Assembly (NCBI GenBank): GCA_028701435.1
Contig: JAQVQT010000004.1
Span: forward strand, 1 to 30,114
Source of the DNA: Smithellaceae bacterium
GTDB taxonomy: Bacteria; Desulfobacterota; Syntrophia; Syntrophales; Smithellaceae
Direction: 5' to 3'
Length of the DNA stretch: 30,114 nt
Made by a program: the position numbers and the translations under genes. The notes beneath the pieces were generated by a model. It did not search any database, was not told the origin of the DNA, and was given only the letters and a program-made list of their open reading frames with translations. Below, piece by piece: positions 8,776 to 16,113 of this stretch (positions are counted from its first letter, which is position 1; each line of letters begins with the position of its first letter).

Positions 8776-9717
8776 TTAGGCTGTTTTCAGAATTTCTTTG
8801 AAATACGCGATCGTGCCGACGAGGCCTTGTTCCAGGGAAATGCCGGGCTGCCAGCCCAGTTTTTCCCGCGCCAGGGTGATGTCGGGTTTGCGCTGCGCCG
8901 GATCGTCGGACGGCAGCGGTTGAAAGACGATCTTCGATCGGCTGTTCGTCAGATCAATCACCCGCCGGGCCAGCTCCAGAATGGTGAATTCGTCGGGATT
9001 GCCGAGGTTCACCGGACCGTAGAAATCGTCCGGCGCGTTCATCAGCCGGATGATCCCGTCGATCAGATCGCTTGCGTAGCAGAAGGAGCGCGTGTGGCTG
9101 CCGTCGCCGTAAACGGTGATGTCCCGGTTCTGCAGGGCCTGAAGGATGAAGTTGCTGACGACGCGCCCGTCATTGACGGCCATACGCGGCCCGTAGGTGT
9201 TGAAGATGCGGGCGATTTTCGTGTGGACGGCGTTTTGCCGCCGGTAGTCCATCATCAGGCATTCCGCTGCCCTCTTGCCTTCGTCATAGCAGCTTCGAAT
9301 GCCGATGGGATTGACGCGGCCCCAGTAGGATTCCTGCTGGGGGTGGACATCCGGATCGCCATAGACTTCCGAGGTGGAAGCCTGAAGAACTTTCGCCCGG
9401 GTCCGTTTGGCGATTCCCAGGACGTTGATGGCGCCCATGACATTGGTTTTGATCGTTTTGATGGGATTGTACTGATAGTGCACGGGCGAGGCCGGACAGG
9501 CGAGGTTGTAGATTTCGTCCACCTCCAGATAGATGGGGTTGATGATATCGTGCCGGATCAGTTCGAAATGCGTCTGTCCCATCAGGTGCGAGATGTTGTT
9601 TTTACTGCCGGTAAAAAAGTTGTCCAGGCAGATCACATCATGGCCTTCGTTTACAAGGCGTTCACACAGATGGGAGCCTAAAAAACCTGCTCCGCCGGTA
9701 ATTAAGATTCGTTTCAT
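8776..9717 (-). CDS. UDP-glucuronate decarboxylase (UDP-xylose synthase)
   Basis: A 313-residue extended short-chain dehydrogenase. The N-terminus MKRILITGGAGFLGSHLC has GxxGxxG at 8-14, and the catalytic YxxxK is Y144/K148 in SCYDEGKR. The IYNLACPASPVHYQYNPI and TSEVYGDP segments are characteristic of UXS, which converts UDP-glucuronate to UDP-xylose with bound NAD. A dTDP-glucose 4,6-dehydratase would look related but lacks the CPASP stretch. It is the first gene of a two-gene minus-strand operon with UDP-glucose dehydrogenase, so the unit runs from UDP-glucose to UDP-xylose. Its promoter should lie in the 67-base divergent gap 9718-9784, but I could not pick out a convincing one. Confidence 0.93.
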   Translation of the reverse strand: MKRILITGGAGFLGSHLCERLVNEGHDVICLDNFFTGSKNNISHLMGQTHFELIRHDIINPIYLEVDEIYNLACPASPVHYQYNPIKTIKTNVMGAINVLGIAKRTRAKVLQASTSEVYGDPDVHPQQESYWGRVNPIGIRSCYDEGKRAAECLMMDYRRQNAVHTKIARIFNTYGPRMAVNDGRVVSNFILQALQNRDITVYGDGSHTRSFCYASDLIDGIIRLMNAPDDFYGPVNLGNPDEFTILELARRVIDLTNSRSKIVFQPLPSDDPAQRKPDITLAREKLGWQPGISLEQGLVGTIAYFKEILKTA

Positions 9718-9784
9718 GTCGGGTTTGCTGTTCTTCCTGGTAGTATTTTATTTTTGTCTCTGCTAATAAAGCCGAAGGACTGAG

Positions 9785-10672
9785 ATGTCAACCACAAAAA
9801 AGGGTCTGAAAGGCGGCGGGATGGACAAAGCGCAGGGAGTTCTTTATATGGTGGCCACGCCGATCGGCAATCTGGAGGACATTACCCTTCGGGCGCTGCG
9901 CGTGCTTAAGGAAGTGGACCTGATTGCCGCGGAAGACACCCGCCATTCCGGAATCCTGCTGTCCGCGTATGAAATCAAAACGCCCCTGATCAGCCTGCAC
10001 GAGCACAACGAAAAGGAACGCAGCCGGGTGGTGCTTTCCAGGCTGCAGGACGGATTGAGTGTCGCGTATGTCTCTGACGCCGGCACGCCCTGCGTCTCCG
10101 ATCCCGGCCATCATCTGGTTTGTGTTGCCCTGGAGAACGGCATTCGGGTTGTGCCCGTTCCGGGCGCTTCCGCGCTGCCTGCGGCTCTGTCGGTTTGTGG
10201 ATTTGACGCCGAGCCGTTTTTGTTCTGCGGCTTTTTGCCTTCCCGGCAAAACCGGCGCCGCCGCTTTCTGGAGTCCGTCGGCAACCAGGAATATACGATC
10301 ATTTTCTATGAGTCTCCGGCCAGAATTCGCGAAACCCTGGAAGATGCGCTGGACATTCTGGGAGACCGGCAGGTCGTTGTGGCGCGTGAACTGACCAAAT
10401 GGTTTGAAGAGATTCAGCCCGGGCGGATTTCAGACCTGTTGGCCCGGGCGTCCACCGTAAAAAGCAAGGGGGAATTTACGGTAGTGGTGCGGGCGGCCGT
10501 CCGAAAGCCCGTGCCGCTTTCGGAGGAAGAGATTCAGGAGACGCTTTTGAAAATTTGTTCCGAGAAACCCGTTTCGCTGCGGGATGCGGTTGCAAAGGCG
10601 GCAAGGCAAACCCAAATGCCCAGAAAAAAAATATATGATGCGGCCATCAAAATCCGCCGGGAATTTTCATAA
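9785..10672 (+). CDS. rsmI: 16S rRNA (cytidine1402-2'-O)-methyltransferase RsmI
   Basis: A 295-residue tetrapyrrole-methylase-fold enzyme that adds the 2'-O-methyl group to C1402 in the decoding centre. Diagnostic stretches are LYMVATPIGNLEDITLRAL, AAEDTRHSGILL, YVSDAGTPCVSDPG and RELTKWFEEI. The ATG at 9785 has AAGGA five bases upstream. A second in-frame ATG at 9821 has AAAGG seven bases upstream and would give 283 residues, close to E. coli RsmI. A TGCTAATAA element at 9761-9769 could be an extended -10; a start of transcription near 9776 would favour the shorter form. The family is certain; the start is not. Confidence 0.94.
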   Translation: MSTTKKGLKGGGMDKAQGVLYMVATPIGNLEDITLRALRVLKEVDLIAAEDTRHSGILLSAYEIKTPLISLHEHNEKERSRVVLSRLQDGLSVAYVSDAGTPCVSDPGHHLVCVALENGIRVVPVPGASALPAALSVCGFDAEPFLFCGFLPSRQNRRRRFLESVGNQEYTIIFYESPARIRETLEDALDILGDRQVVVARELTKWFEEIQPGRISDLLARASTVKSKGEFTVVVRAAVRKPVPLSEEEIQETLLKICSEKPVSLRDAVAKAARQTQMPRKKIYDAAIKIRREFS

Positions 10673-10703
10673 AAGAGACGGGTTTCCCTGATTTACATAT
10701 TGC

Positions 10704-10732
10704 TTGAAGAGTTGTCATCACTATGCTAATTC
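10704..10732 (+). promoter_or_regulatory. Putative sigma-70 promoter for the lipoprotein-FecR unit
   Basis: TTGAAG (10704-10709), a 17-base spacer ending in TGC, then TAATTC (10727-10732). The TG at 10724-10725 gives an extended -10. The -10 hexamer itself is poor. It shares its form with four other candidate promoters in the window, which is the main support. Confidence 0.45.
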
Positions 10733-10752
10733 CATCTGGAAAGGGAGTTGCC

Positions 10753-11352
10753 ATGAAAATCCGTCTGGTTTTTTTCGCATTGATCATGATGCTTTGCGCA
10801 GGTCTTGGCGCCTGTTCGTCGCGCTCGCCGGAGACGCTCAAAAACGACGCCGATCCCCAATCGGTGAAAGTAGTGGCCTTGCTGCCGGTGGAAAACCAAA
10901 CCGGAGACGTGAGGGCCTCGAAAATGCTTCGGCTCAAAATAGCGGACGAGCTTCGCTTCAAAGGATATCCGCAGGTGGCGATCGAAGTGATCGACGACCG
11001 CCTGGCGGCTCTGGCGGGCGCCAAGGAAGCGGGGAAAAATGACGTTGTTTCTCCGGCGTTCATTCGGGAAATGCTGGGCGCGGACGCCGCCATGTACTGT
11101 TGTCTGATGGAAAGCAAAGCTGCAAAAAAAATATTTTATACGCCGGTAACCGTGTCGGTCCGGTGTGAACTGCGCAGCACGGCAACGGGCGAAACCCTGT
11201 GGAACGCCCAGGGCAAATCGACCGGCAGAAGTTTCGACCTCAGAGGCAAGACACTGGACATGAAGACGGCCGGAGATTTGGAAGCGGTTCTGGAAGAGGT
11301 GGTGGGCCAGGTTATGGAGTCGTTGCCGTACGGGCCGAAATTAAGAGGGTAG
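10753..11352 (+). CDS. Outer-envelope lipoprotein, probably DUF799/GNA1162-like
   Basis: A 199-residue lipoprotein. The signal peptide covers residues 1-20 with lipobox LGAC, so C21 should be lipidated. The mature part begins VKVVALLPVENQTGDVRAS and continues with IREMLGADAAMYCCL and a TGETLWNAQGKS strand pair. This resembles the DUF799/GNA1162-like lipoproteins, which share a CsgG-like fold; the family call comes from memory and is moderate. The ATG at 10753 was chosen because AAGGGAG lies just upstream and the signal peptide begins there; an in-frame ATG at 10723 would spoil it. It is followed, 67 bases later, by a secreted FecR-domain gene, so the two may work together at the envelope. No function is known for this pair. 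Confidence 0.7.
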   Translation: MKIRLVFFALIMMLCAGLGACSSRSPETLKNDADPQSVKVVALLPVENQTGDVRASKMLRLKIADELRFKGYPQVAIEVIDDRLAALAGAKEAGKNDVVSPAFIREMLGADAAMYCCLMESKAAKKIFYTPVTVSVRCELRSTATGETLWNAQGKSTGRSFDLRGKTLDMKTAGDLEAVLEEVVGQVMESLPYGPKLRG

Positions 11353-11419
11353 TGCATCGCGGCATTTCAGCGAAACAAGAACAAAGCCTGTTTGGGGAAA
11401 GACATCAAAGGAGAAGACA

Positions 11420-12190
11420 ATGAGCAAGGGAACCAAAATCATCGTGGCCGTCCTTCCGGTATTGCTGCTGATTGGTTTCGCGCAGGCCCAGACGCCGATT
11501 ACCGTTAAAATGACAAAAGGACAAGCGCAGGTTACGTCTCTGACGGGGAAGGTTTCCATGGTCTGCGCGGGGCAAACGGGGGCGGTTGATCTGAAAACCT
11601 ATGATTTCATCAAGCCCGGATGCGAAGTGTCCACGGGCGTGGACGGTCGGCTGGAAATGGTTTTGCCGGACAGAAGCGTCGTTCGTTTTGCCCAAAAGAC
11701 AAAATTCAAACTGGTTCAGGCGGATATCGGCGCCCGGGGGAGCCGCTCCGTCGGGATTTCCATGACGCTGGGGAAAATCTGGACAAACGTGCGCAAGTCC
11801 CTGGTGGGCGGCGGCGACCGGTTTGAAATTTCCTGCCAGAATGCCGTGGCCGGAGTGCGCGGCACCATTTACCGCATGGATGTCGAAATGGACCAGTCCG
11901 CCGTGGTCAAGGTGTATGACGGCGAAGTCAGCGTCTCGGGCGTTTCCCAAACACAGAAGCCGCAGCCGCCGACCAAGCTGGGGCCTCCAAAACCGGTTGC
12001 CGGCCCGACGGTCATTGAAGGGCCGAAGCCCGTCACCATGGAACAATGGGTGTATATTGTCCGGTCCATGCAGCAGGTTCAGATCACCTCTGACGGCCGG
12101 GCCCTGAAACCGAGGGATTTCACGGAAGAAGAGGACATGGATGACTGGGTGAAATGGAACAAACTAAGAGACAAGCAATTCGATCGATAA
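11420..12190 (+). CDS. Secreted FecR-domain protein
   Basis: A 256-residue exported protein with a signal peptide (1-23, predicted cut AQA|QT). The FecR domain covers roughly residues 30-175: GKVSMVCAGQTGAV, a GRLEMVLPDRSVVRF strand, and the diagnostic AVAGVRGTIYRMDV followed by VKVYDGEVSVSG. The remainder is Pro/Lys-rich (180-215) and then acidic (EEEDMDDWVKW). Classical FecR is a transmembrane anti-sigma factor with a partner sigma gene; this protein has no transmembrane anchor and no sigma factor gene nearby, so it is not a standard FecR. It may bind a ligand or cell-wall component in the periplasm. AAAGGAG precedes the ATG. It is likely in one transcript with the lipoprotein upstream and pgsA downstream. 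Confidence 0.85.
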   Translation: MSKGTKIIVAVLPVLLLIGFAQAQTPITVKMTKGQAQVTSLTGKVSMVCAGQTGAVDLKTYDFIKPGCEVSTGVDGRLEMVLPDRSVVRFAQKTKFKLVQADIGARGSRSVGISMTLGKIWTNVRKSLVGGGDRFEISCQNAVAGVRGTIYRMDVEMDQSAVVKVYDGEVSVSGVSQTQKPQPPTKLGPPKPVAGPTVIEGPKPVTMEQWVYIVRSMQQVQITSDGRALKPRDFTEEEDMDDWVKWNKLRDKQFDR

Positions 12191-12210
12191 CTCCAATACC
12201 GGATGTGTAG

Positions 12211-12768
12211 ATGAATATCCCCAATTTTCTATCTCTTTTGCGGATTATCCTGGTTCCGGTGTTTGTCATCTTTGTGATCCAGGCGGAATATGACCGGGCA
12301 TTGATCACTTTTGTCATTGCCGGTTTGACCGACGCGCTGGACGGGACGTTGGCGCGACTTTTAAAGTGCCAGACCGTTCTGGGCGCTTATCTCGATCCCA
12401 TTGCCGATAAACTGCTGCTGGTCACCAGTTTTGTCATGCTGGCCATTTTCGGCCTTATTCCCGCCTGGCTGGCGGTCGTGGTCATCAGCCGTGACTTCAT
12501 TATCCTGCTGGGAATCGCAATATTCTCTCTGATTTCGATCCCTTATGAAATCAAACCGGCGATCGTCGGCAAGGTTACCACGGTCCTGCAGGTGGCCACC
12601 ATTTTTTTTGCTCTGCTGTATAAGGCGGTGACGCATGACTTCGGATATTACTGGATCACCGGGCTTTTCTGGAGCACGGCTTTTTTCACTTTTATTTCCG
12701 GCGCGGTTTACATTTTGCGGGGAATAAGGATACTGAATAAATCCGCATCCGAAGAGGTGAAAAAGTAA
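12211..12768 (+). CDS. pgsA: CDP-diacylglycerol--glycerol-3-phosphate 3-phosphatidyltransferase
   Basis: A 185-residue multi-pass inner-membrane enzyme that makes phosphatidylglycerol phosphate, the committed step to phosphatidylglycerol and cardiolipin. The CDP-alcohol phosphotransferase motif is complete: D41-x2-D44-G45-x2-A48-R49-x8-G58-x3-D62-x3-D66. It starts MNIPNFLSLLRIILVPVFV, typical of PgsA. Several hydrophobic segments follow. No strong ribosome-binding site is visible, only GGATG about 8 bases upstream, so coupling to the FecR gene 20 bases upstream is plausible. Confidence 0.94.
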   Translation: MNIPNFLSLLRIILVPVFVIFVIQAEYDRALITFVIAGLTDALDGTLARLLKCQTVLGAYLDPIADKLLLVTSFVMLAIFGLIPAWLAVVVISRDFIILLGIAIFSLISIPYEIKPAIVGKVTTVLQVATIFFALLYKAVTHDFGYYWITGLFWSTAFFTFISGAVYILRGIRILNKSASEEVKK

Positions 12769-12777
12769 GATATTTGC

Positions 12778-12806
12778 TTGACACAAAAGCGTTTTACTGT
12801 TAGGTC
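12778..12806 (+). promoter_or_regulatory. Promoter of the tRNA-Val gene
   Basis: TTGACA (12778-12783), a 17-base spacer ending in TGT, and TAGGTC (12801-12806). The consensus -35 and the TG of an extended -10 make this a good sigma-70 candidate despite the weak -10. Predicted transcription start is near 12813, about 16 bases before the mature tRNA. Confidence 0.6.
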
Positions 12807-12816
12807 ACCAAACGCT
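12788..12816 (+). repeat. Inverted repeat spanning the tRNA-Val promoter
   Basis: AGCGTTT (12788-12794) and AAACGCT (12810-12816) are perfect seven-base inverted arms 15 bases apart. They bracket the -10 element and reach the predicted transcription start, the position expected of an operator. It could also be chance; no regulator is indicated. Confidence 0.35.
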
Positions 12817-12828
12817 AAAGTTGAGGAC

Positions 12829-12903
12829 AGGCAAGTAGCTCAGGGGGAGAGCGCCATCCTGACGCGGTGGATGTCCAGGGTTCAAATCCCTGCTTGCCTA
12901 CCA
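12829..12903 (+). tRNA. tRNA-Val (anticodon GAC)
   Basis: A 75-base cloverleaf with encoded CCA. Acceptor AGGCAAG (12829-12835) pairs with CTTGCCT (12893-12899), discriminator A, CCA at 12901-12903. The D arm is GCTC/GAGC, the anticodon stem CCATC/GGTGG with one G-T pair, the variable loop ATGTC, and the T arm CAGGG-TTCAAAT-CCCTG. The anticodon loop is CTGACGC, giving GAC, which reads GUC and GUU. Position 37 is G, where A is usual in tRNA-Val. It is a single-gene unit with its own promoter and a terminator at 12944. Confidence 0.93.
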
Positions 12904-12943
12904 TTTTTTATCTTCATGCATATGCCGTTCGTGCCGATAACAG

Positions 12944-12976
12944 AAAAGGGCATCAGCAAAATGGTGATGCCCTTTT
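12944..12976 (+). terminator. Strong hairpin terminator between tRNA-Val and thrS
   Basis: AAAAGGGCATCA (12944-12955), a nine-base loop, and TGATGCCCTTTT (12965-12976) make a 12-pair stem with an A-tract on one side and a T-tract on the other. It should end the tRNA transcript. It lies only 35 bases before the thrS start, so it may also attenuate readthrough into the thrS operon. Confidence 0.75.
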
Positions 12977-13011
12977 AAAATGATTGAAAATTGAGAGATC
13001 CGCTGATTGAA

Positions 13012-14928
13012 ATGATGGATATAAAAGTAATTTTCCCTGACCAATCGGAGCAGACGCATCCGGCCGGTGTGTCCGTGGCCGAGGCCATCGGAAGCTGGAA
13101 AAAAGAAGCGCTCGCCACCGCCGTCGCGGCAACCGTAAACGGCGCTTTGGTCGATCTGAACTTTGTGCTTGCGGAAGACGCAAAAGTTGAACCCATGGAT
13201 ATTGCCTCCAAAAAAGGTCTTTCCGTATTGCGCCACAGTATTTCTCATGTGATGGCGCAGGCCGTGCAGGATGTGTTTCCAGGCGCAAAAGTGACGATCG
13301 GTCCTTCCATTGAGGACGGATTTTACTACGATTTTGAATATGCCGAAACCTTTACCCTGGATGATTTTGAAAAAATCGAAAAAAGGATGAAGGAAATCGT
13401 CGCGGCCGATTATCCTTTTATCCGCGAGGAGCTTCCCCGCGAAAAAGCGGTGGAGCTGTTTGCCGGGAAGGGCGAAGATTACAAAGTGGAGCTGATTCGC
13501 GATCTGCCCGCGGATGTTTCCGCAGTCAGCCTCTACAAAGACGGTGATTATGTTGATTTATGCCGCGGCCCGCACATTCCGCGGACCGGCATGATCAAAG
13601 CCTTCAAGCTGCTGAGCGTGGCAGGCGCCTACTGGCGCGGCGATGAGCGAAACAAAATGCTTCAGCGCATCTACGGCACGGGCTTTGCCGACGAGCAGGC
13701 GCTTCAGGATTATCTGACGCTTCTGGAAGAGGCCAAAAAGAGAGATCACCGGCGTCTGGGCAAAGAACTCGATTTATTTCAGGTCAATGACGAAGCGGGC
13801 GCGGGATTGGTCATCTTCCATCCCAAGGGCATGCTGCTGAGGTACCTCATCGAAGAGTGGGAAAGAAAAGAGCATTTGAAGCGCGGCTACGACATGGTGA
13901 TGGGTCCCCAGATTCTGAAAGTGGACCTGTGGAAAAAATCGGGCCATTTCGATCATTACCGCGACAATATGTATTTTACCGAAGTGGACGAGCAGACCTA
14001 CGGCATCAAGCCGATGAATTGCCTGTCGCACATGCTGATCTACAAATCCAAGATCCGCAGCTATCGCGATTTGCCGCTGAGGTATTTCGAACTCGGCACC
14101 GTTCACCGCCACGAAAAGACCGGTGTTCTGCACGGCTTGATGCGTGTGCGTCAGTTCACCCAGGATGACGCGCACATTTTGTGTATGCCCGAGCAGCTGA
14201 ACGCGGAAATCCGCGCCATCGCGGATTTTGTCAGTTATGCGATGGGCATTTTCGGTTTTGAATATGAAGTGGAGCTGAGCACCCGGCCGGAGCATTCCAT
14301 CGGATCGGACGCGGACTGGGATCTGGCCACGCACGCGCTGGAAAATGCCCTGAAAGACAACAAGATTCCCTACGAAGTGAACGAGGGCGACGGCGCTTTC
14401 TACGGCCCGAAAATCGACTTCAAGCTCAAGGACGCCCTGAAGAGAAAATGGCAGTGCGCGACGATCCAGTGCGATTTTACGCTGCCGGAACGATTCGACC
14501 TGAGCTACATCGGCCCCGACGGCGAAAAGCACCGCCCCGTGATGCTGCACCGGGTCATTCTGGGGGCCATCGAGCGGTTCATGGGCGTGCTCATTGAACA
14601 CTACGCCGGAGCGTTTCCGGTATGGCTGGCCCCCGTGCAATGTGTTGTGCTGACGGTCACGGACAAGCAGATTCCTTACGCCGGCAAGGTGTATGACCAG
14701 TTGATCGGGGCCGGCGTTCGTTGCGAAGCGTATTTCGACAACGACAAACTGGGGTATAAAATCCGGCAGGCGCAAATGCAGAAAATTCCCTACATGCTGG
14801 TCATCGGCGACAAGGAAGTGGCGGCCGGAACCGTGGCGCCCAGAGCCCGCGACGGTCGGAATCTCGGCGCGCTGACGGTGGAAGAATTCATTGCGCTGGT
14901 TCGGGATGCGTGTGAACAAAAGAAGTAA
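13012..14928 (+). CDS. thrS: Threonine--tRNA ligase (class II)
   Basis: A 638-residue synthetase, near the usual 640. Order: TGS domain (1-60), N-terminal editing domain (to about 225, with CRGPHIPRTG from residue 184), class II catalytic core and a C-terminal anticodon domain. The zinc ligands C337, H388 and H513 are all present, offset two or three residues from the E. coli positions. Motif 2 is around HRHE at 365-368. I chose the ATG at 13012; an ATG at 13015 is equally possible, and a TTG at 12991 would lengthen it by seven residues. No strong Shine-Dalgarno site is visible for any of them. It is the first gene of the thrS-infC-rpmI-rplT-pheST-ihfA run. Confidence 0.96.
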   Translation: MMDIKVIFPDQSEQTHPAGVSVAEAIGSWKKEALATAVAATVNGALVDLNFVLAEDAKVEPMDIASKKGLSVLRHSISHVMAQAVQDVFPGAKVTIGPSIEDGFYYDFEYAETFTLDDFEKIEKRMKEIVAADYPFIREELPREKAVELFAGKGEDYKVELIRDLPADVSAVSLYKDGDYVDLCRGPHIPRTGMIKAFKLLSVAGAYWRGDERNKMLQRIYGTGFADEQALQDYLTLLEEAKKRDHRRLGKELDLFQVNDEAGAGLVIFHPKGMLLRYLIEEWERKEHLKRGYDMVMGPQILKVDLWKKSGHFDHYRDNMYFTEVDEQTYGIKPMNCLSHMLIYKSKIRSYRDLPLRYFELGTVHRHEKTGVLHGLMRVRQFTQDDAHILCMPEQLNAEIRAIADFVSYAMGIFGFEYEVELSTRPEHSIGSDADWDLATHALENALKDNKIPYEVNEGDGAFYGPKIDFKLKDALKRKWQCATIQCDFTLPERFDLSYIGPDGEKHRPVMLHRVILGAIERFMGVLIEHYAGAFPVWLAPVQCVVLTVTDKQIPYAGKVYDQLIGAGVRCEAYFDNDKLGYKIRQAQMQKIPYMLVIGDKEVAAGTVAPRARDGRNLGALTVEEFIALVRDACEQKK

Positions 14929-14954
14929 CCATCGACTTTAGGAAGAATGACCTT

Positions 14955-14969
14955 AGGAGGTGCCGTATA
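14955..14969 (+). promoter_or_regulatory. infC ribosome-binding site with AUA start codon
   Basis: A consensus AGGAGG (14955-14960) is followed after six bases by ATA (14967-14969). The reading frame from this ATA gives the complete, conserved N-terminus of initiation factor 3, and no ATG, GTG or TTG lies in frame between the site and residue 27. Rare start codons on infC are known to serve autoregulation, because IF3 itself rejects them. Confidence 0.85.
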
Positions 14970-15476
14970 GCTAAGGATTTAAGGATCAACCGGGAAATCA
15001 GGTCGGCAAACGTCAGAGTCATTAACGAAGAAGGCCAGCCCCTGGGCGTGATTGCCCTGGAGGAGGCGATGGCTCATGCGGAAAGGGCCGGTTTGGATTT
15101 GGTGGAAGTATCGGCCAATGCCGATCCGCCCGTCTGTAAAATCATGGACTACGGGAAATTCCGCTACAAGCAGAGCAAGAAAATTCACGATGCCCGGAAA
15201 AGCCAGACGGTGATTCATGTCAAAGAAATCCGATTGCGGCCTAAAACGGAATCGCATGATTTGCAGGTCAAGATCAAGCATATCAAAAAGTTTTTGGAGC
15301 AGAAAGACAAGGTAAAAATATCCATGGTTTTCCGGGGGCGGGAAATCGCCTTTACCGAGATTGGCCGCAAAATCATGGAGCAGATCAAGGCGTCGCTGGT
15401 CGATGAGTGCCTGATGGACCAGGAGCCCCGGCTGGAAGGCCGGAGCATGGTGATGATTGTTTCACCGAAAAAATAA
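14967..15476 (+). CDS. infC: Translation initiation factor IF-3 (AUA start)
   Basis: A 169-residue factor that keeps ribosomal subunits apart and checks start-codon selection. Reading from ATA at 14967 gives (M)AKDLRINREIRSANVRVIN, then GQPLGVIALEEAMAHAE, ANADPPVCKIMDYGKFRY and, in the C-terminal domain, VKEIRLRPKTESHDLQVKIK. This is a full-length IF3. An annotation that accepts only ATG, GTG or TTG would start at GTG 15048 and lose 27 conserved residues, most of the front of the N-terminal domain. The E. coli gene uses AUU and Myxococcus is reported to use AUC; AUA fits the same class. It lies 38 bases after thrS, with rpmI 31 bases downstream. Confidence 0.95.
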   Translation: MAKDLRINREIRSANVRVINEEGQPLGVIALEEAMAHAERAGLDLVEVSANADPPVCKIMDYGKFRYKQSKKIHDARKSQTVIHVKEIRLRPKTESHDLQVKIKHIKKFLEQKDKVKISMVFRGREIAFTEIGRKIMEQIKASLVDECLMDQEPRLEGRSMVMIVSPKK

Positions 15477-15507
15477 ATCCGCGAGAAGCAAAGAATGAGG
15501 TGAGAAG

Positions 15508-15705
15508 ATGCCAAAAATGAAAACACATCGGGGAGCGGCCAAACGTTTTTCCGTGACCGCGAAGGGGAAGGTCAAGCGCAGCAAGGCGTTTGCCAGCCAC
15601 ATCCTCACGAAGAAAACCACCAAAAGAAAAAGAACGCTGAGGAAATCCGCGCTGGTGCATGGAGCCAATGAAAAAGCCATCAAGAGGCTGATTCCTTATT
15701 TGTAG
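15508..15705 (+). CDS. rpmI: 50S ribosomal protein bL35
   Basis: A 65-residue basic large-subunit protein, normal length. MPKMKTHRGAAKRFSVTAKG and the Lys/Arg-rich KTTKRKRTLRKS are diagnostic. GAGGTGAG precedes the ATG. It sits in the conserved infC-rpmI-rplT order; in E. coli, L20 represses this pair by binding the mRNA, and the same could hold here. Confidence 0.96.
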   Translation: MPKMKTHRGAAKRFSVTAKGKVKRSKAFASHILTKKTTKRKRTLRKSALVHGANEKAIKRLIPYL

Positions 15706-15753
15706 ACCGTCTGCCGACGGAAGTTGTTTTATCTTTGAGGAGAGTAAAAGAAA

Positions 15754-16113
15754 ATGGCTAGGATCAAAAGAGGCGTCACCGCCAGGAAGAAAAGAAGAAA
15801 AATTTTAAAAATGGCCAAGGGGTTTTTCGGAGCCCGCAGCCGGCTGATCAGAACCGCGACGGAAGCCGTCAACAAGGCCATGAGCTATGCCTATCGCGAC
15901 CGCAGGGGCCGCAAACGGGAGTTCCGCGCGTTATGGATTGCCCGGATCAACGCCGCCGCCCGCCTGAATCAAATTTCCTACAGCCGTCTCATGGACGGTT
16001 TGAAGAAGGCGAACATCGACTTGGATCGCAAGATTCTGGCGGAACTGGCCGTCAATGACCCGAAGGATTTCGCCCGGATTGTCCAGACGGCCAAAGGCGA
16101 GCAGGCGGCATGA
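15754..16113 (+). CDS. rplT: 50S ribosomal protein bL20
   Basis: A 119-residue large-subunit assembly protein. MARIKRGVTARKKRRKILKM and AKGFFGARSRLIRTATEAV are typical; the long basic N-terminal helix and globular C-terminal domain are both present. GAGGAG lies 11 bases upstream of the ATG. The stop overlaps the pheS start by four bases (ATGA), linking ribosomal protein and synthetase genes in translation. Confidence 0.96.
   Translation: MARIKRGVTARKKRRKILKMAKGFFGARSRLIRTATEAVNKAMSYAYRDRRGRKREFRALWIARINAAARLNQISYSRLMDGLKKANIDLDRKILAELAVNDPKDFARIVQTAKGEQAA

Noticed and set aside
7348..9681. Plus-strand open frames opposite the UDP-xylose cassette
   Set aside because: The minus strand encodes two clear full-length enzymes over the same bases; the plus frames show no known motif.
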